Shown one piece after another: positions 38,939-64,000 of a stretch of DNA of 64,000 nucleotides (its first letter is position 1; the number at the start of each line of letters is the position of its first letter). The DNA comes from Athripsodes cinereus. Lineage: Eukaryota > Arthropoda > Insecta > Trichoptera > Leptoceridae. The notes under the pieces are model-generated. The model did not search any database, had not been told where the DNA came from, and worked only from the letters and a program-made list of their open reading frames with translations. The DNA is taken from positions 10,767,684 to 10,831,683 of the forward strand of contig OX388328.1 in the NCBI GenBank assembly GCA_947579605.1. The letters are read 5' to 3'. A program made the position numbers and the translations under genes.

Positions 38939-41900
38939 ATTGTTGAGTTATTTATTATAATTACACCAATATATAATGTTATTTTTAACACACTTAACAC
39001 AACATAATATGTTACGACGTCCCGCACTCGTATTTTTCAATATACAATATTATATTGACGTGATGTACCGAATCAGGGAACACCGAAGCAAATGGCGGAC
39101 GATTATTTGATTCCGATTCTTGCTCAACTCGTATTGTGACTGTGTTGCCAAATATACAATGTTGTGTTCGCCAGTTTTATAGTCTATAAAACGTTAAAAA
39201 TATTATTTTTACACAGAAATGTCATCCACACTAAACATTGTACTTAAGAAAGAAAATTTGCGCAATTATGGTCATTCATCATATTTTGACATTTTATTAC
39301 AGCACGTATCGTGTACGAAAGTTTCCTGCCGGGAGGGATATAAAAAAGCAATGCCCCATCAAATATCTCAGGCAATAATAGAATAAAAAAATATAATATT
39401 TGATAAAAAATATTATAATAATATAATAGAACCAAAATTATTGAATCATAGAAATAAGTACCCCTGATTGCAATTGGTTGTTAACATTTTAATAAGAAAT
39501 GAAAAAAATATCCTGAAACTTTTTATTAATAAATACTTACATTAAATTTTAAATTGGACACCGTTTGGTCATTTTATCTTCAAAATTTATGAAATCCATT
39601 CAAATGTTTAATTTATCATCTGGCAGTTCTTGGTAAAGGTTCACTATAGCAAATAATAAAAAAAATAACTAAAAGATATTTGGTAATTCCACTTATAGGT
39701 ACTATACTGCTAATGCCACTATACCATCACTGTATATCCCACAATTGGGGTAGCCAACAAACCAGCTGCATGTAATAAACATGTGATTTTATTAATTTGC
39801 GCGAATAGGCTTTTGAATGCTTTCATATAGCTCCACCATATATTTGTCTGATAATGAGAATGAAAGTGTTCGAAAGCCGGCTTACATATTGATTAAGTCT
39901 CAAGTGGATTTACAAAATATTTCTTTTATTTTAATTTCTTGCCTATTCAAAAAAATAGCAATGCAGGTAAAAAGTTCAATAACAGGTTTTGAATGGTATG
40001 TATTAAAGTTTCGAAAAAAATTGTAGATGAAACGTTAAGAACACCATACAATGTCTTGAACTTGTAATCAAGATATCCGGGGATTTCAATTTAGTTTTCT
40101 TTTTACCAAATCCTCTCCGCCTACCCTTAGAATATTTGTTATATTTGAGGAAATTTCTGTAGAGCTAGCAACATTATTGTATAAAGTTTCATCGATTGTA
40201 TACAATACATACAAAGTAGACCATAGAAAAAAAATGTGACAATAGAGTAAGTGTCGCCAGTAACCAAAATATTTGATGACGGAAATTGGGTAAAGTATAC
40301 AGTACCAGAACCAGCTCAAATACAATTTTAATTTCAAGCAATTTTTACGAAAAATACCTATTAAATGTTTTGTATAAAAATTGAAAAAATAAATAATGAA
40401 AAACCTTTTGTAATTATTTATTTTGACAGTAAAATTCTTTAATTAATTAAAATTCATTGAATTGTATAACAGATAACTGATATTTTTATGATACTTTGTA
40501 TTGATTTGATTATTTGAAATATTGTAACCAATGTGAAATTATGAAATTCTTTTTATTTCCCTTCTTACAATAGGTACATTTGACAATTTTCACAATATAT
40601 TTTAAATTATTATGGACAACACATATCACTCTTAATGTATAGTGAAAAAAATACAAATTTTGCCATGGCTTTCATGTTTTAAAGTTATAATATTATCTTA
40701 CAATACAATAAACACTTTAACTTCATCACCATGGCATATTCCACAAATTGGGATATTTAAGTTAATCTTATGCTATAATAGCAGCAGGACTACTTTTGAT
40801 ACAGTCTAAATTAATACGATCTTAATCTAGTCTTGATCTTAATCATACGTCGCGCGAAGGGACTATGGTCAAAAATATCGCGCTACCGCTTCTACGGGAT
40901 TGGTATGCACGTATTTTCGACTAATACAGTACACACTTCACGCGTCGTATGATTCAGATTAAGATCGTTTTTAGACTTAGCTATCATTTAAATTTTAAAC
41001 GATTAGCATAATATTGAAGTAATGTTCAGCAGAACAATTACATATATTCTGCCGACAAGAATATCATGTTGATATGCTACTTATGCCCAGCGAGAATATT
41101 ATATTTCTATTGTTTATAATGTGATATTCAAAAACTCTAAATTTAATCGACCGGCAAAATGATTATTTGTCCAGTAAAATAAATAAATGACCGGCAAACT
41201 GTGAGCCCATTTTAATAAAACTTGTGTAAGCTAAATGTTTAATCTTGTTCACATAATAAATCTTTGTGTGTCAAGAATGAAATGAATGCAACTTTTTGCT
41301 CTACTTTCTGTTGGAATTGGAAAAAACTGGAAAACCCTGTCAAATGATTTTATATAAAGCATCTGCATTAACGACACTAGTGTTTTTCGACATTTTAATT
41401 AGATATTTCGTTGATATAGCAAAATGGAAACAGATTTTTTCGTAGCCATCATTAATTTGGTAAGAAATCACAAAAACTTCATGTGGATCCGAAGGTAGAT
41501 CGGTGTGAGAAAAATATTGTTTATCAATTAATATTTTCTGCCAATCAAAAAGCAATTCTGCCGATTAATTAATTATTTTGTTGTGTGAGTATTTATTAAG
41601 CCGTTAAAATTTGACAATTTGCCGATATAACCAAGTTTGTTCGTAAAACAAGTGTTGCGTTTATTTTTTATTTATTGCCGAAGAAAACCTTGTTTGCTGT
41701 GAAAATGACTTAAATGCTGTTGTTGTCATAAAATATTAAATGTGGTTGAATTGGTTGGTTGGTTGATTATTAACTATTTTTCCCCAGGTGAAATATTTCA
41801 CATCTACACAAAAATAATAATAAATAATGTTTTATTGCATTCAGCTGTTCTAGAAAAAAATCTTACACTATTAAAAAAGTTGAGCAAAGAAAATAATCGA

Positions 41901-42278
41901 ACTTCACAAAATATAATATATAAAGAATCTGTAAAACTTTTGCATTGGACCGGTTCAACTACTATAAAATTTACTCGAAAAATATTACCATAATAAAATA
42001 TTAACATTGTCCTACCGAAGCTTTCCTGCCATTTCGCTTCCATGCACCTTCTATTATGTGGCGTTTTCTATGGTCAGTTGTGAATTTCGAGTGGTTGTGG
42101 TGCGGACGTGCTGCGCGACTCCTATTAGGGAGACAATAATACAACATACTCGCAACTGTGCAATACCTAAATACTTCAAACAATATTCTCTGAATTCATT
42201 CGATGTCATTCTATTATTCGCCTACAGTTAAAATGTCGTCGTTTTTGTCTGTGTAGTAACTAATATCACGCGTTTAAA
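38939..42278. promoter_or_regulatory. Intergenic region between divergent Cals and lid, presumed to hold both promoters
   Basis: The two start codons face away from each other 3.34 kb apart, so the promoters and 5' leaders of both genes should lie here. I see no convincing TATA box or initiator that I would place exactly. The only CpG-containing, less AT-rich patches are near 39030-39170 (next to Cals), 40840-40950 (an inverted-repeat element) and 42000-42260 (next to lid). The last holds a pyrimidine-rich ACAG at 42224-42227 that could be a leader splice acceptor. The stretch 39480-40780 is anonymous AT-rich DNA apart from a short SINE-2 piece near 39705-39790. Confidence 0.5.
40792..40981. 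repeat. Inverted-repeat element in the Cals-lid intergenic region
   Basis: The left end AGTCTAAATTAATACGATCT continues to TAATC, then AATCATACGTCGCGCGAAG. The right end on the minus strand reads AGTCTAAAAACGATCTTAAT then CTGAATCATACGACGCGTGAAG. The arms are about 45-50 bp; the left one holds an extra ATCTTGATCTT-like repeat. The core contains CpG-rich GCGCTACCGCTTCTACGGGA. It looks like a ~190-bp MITE, though CpG density in the shared promoter region makes a regulatory role possible. Confidence 0.6.

Positions 42279-64000
<21,722 letters not shown>

Overview
This window is nuclear DNA from an insect, most likely a moth or butterfly (Lepidoptera). It is AT-rich and intron-rich, with GT-AG introns, and both genes are insect-type orthologues. 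LINE tails, SINEs and MITEs are packed into the introns. The order-level guess rests only on the look of the LINE 3' tails and is an inference.

There are two protein-coding genes, arranged head to head. On the minus strand, from 38938 leftwards past the left edge, is calsyntenin (Cals). Sixteen exons are visible, encoding 840 residues: signal peptide, two cadherin repeats, an Asn-rich linker, an LNS/laminin-G-like domain and the membrane-proximal ectodomain. The transmembrane and cytoplasmic exons lie beyond position 1. Its first intron (12935-38829) is 25.9 kb and holds most of the mobile DNA. On the plus strand, from 42279 past the right edge, is the histone H3K4 demethylase KDM5 (lid). Twenty-nine exons are visible, encoding 1789 residues: JmjN, ARID, PHD1, JmjC, C5HC2, PLU-1, PHD2 and the start of PHD3. 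All splice junctions in both genes keep one open frame, and both start codons have an in-frame upstream stop. The 3.3 kb between the starts should hold both promoters.

The rest is a dense transposon nest. It includes: (1) a tRNA-headed SINE, nine copies; (2) a second, unclassified short repeat with well over ten copies, whose 3' end matches that of a co-resident LINE; (3) that LINE, seen almost only as its last ~100 codons, in about eleven copies; (4) a 5'-truncated CR1/Jockey-like reverse transcriptase (27327-29148); (5) C-terminal scraps of at least four other LINE lineages; (6) a complete but dead 1307-bp Tc1/mariner-superfamily element with 32-bp terminal inverted repeats and a TA duplication, in a lid intron; (7) several non-autonomous DNA elements with readable ends (pogo-like, Harbinger-like, hAT-like, long-palindrome and TA-flanked families), some nested. 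I found no bacterial-type operon, CRISPR array, rRNA or stand-alone tRNA gene. I saw no clear sign of a new multi-gene system. The most interesting signals are the SINE-LINE 3'-tail partnership, the nested elements with intact boundaries, and the divergent Cals/lid pair.
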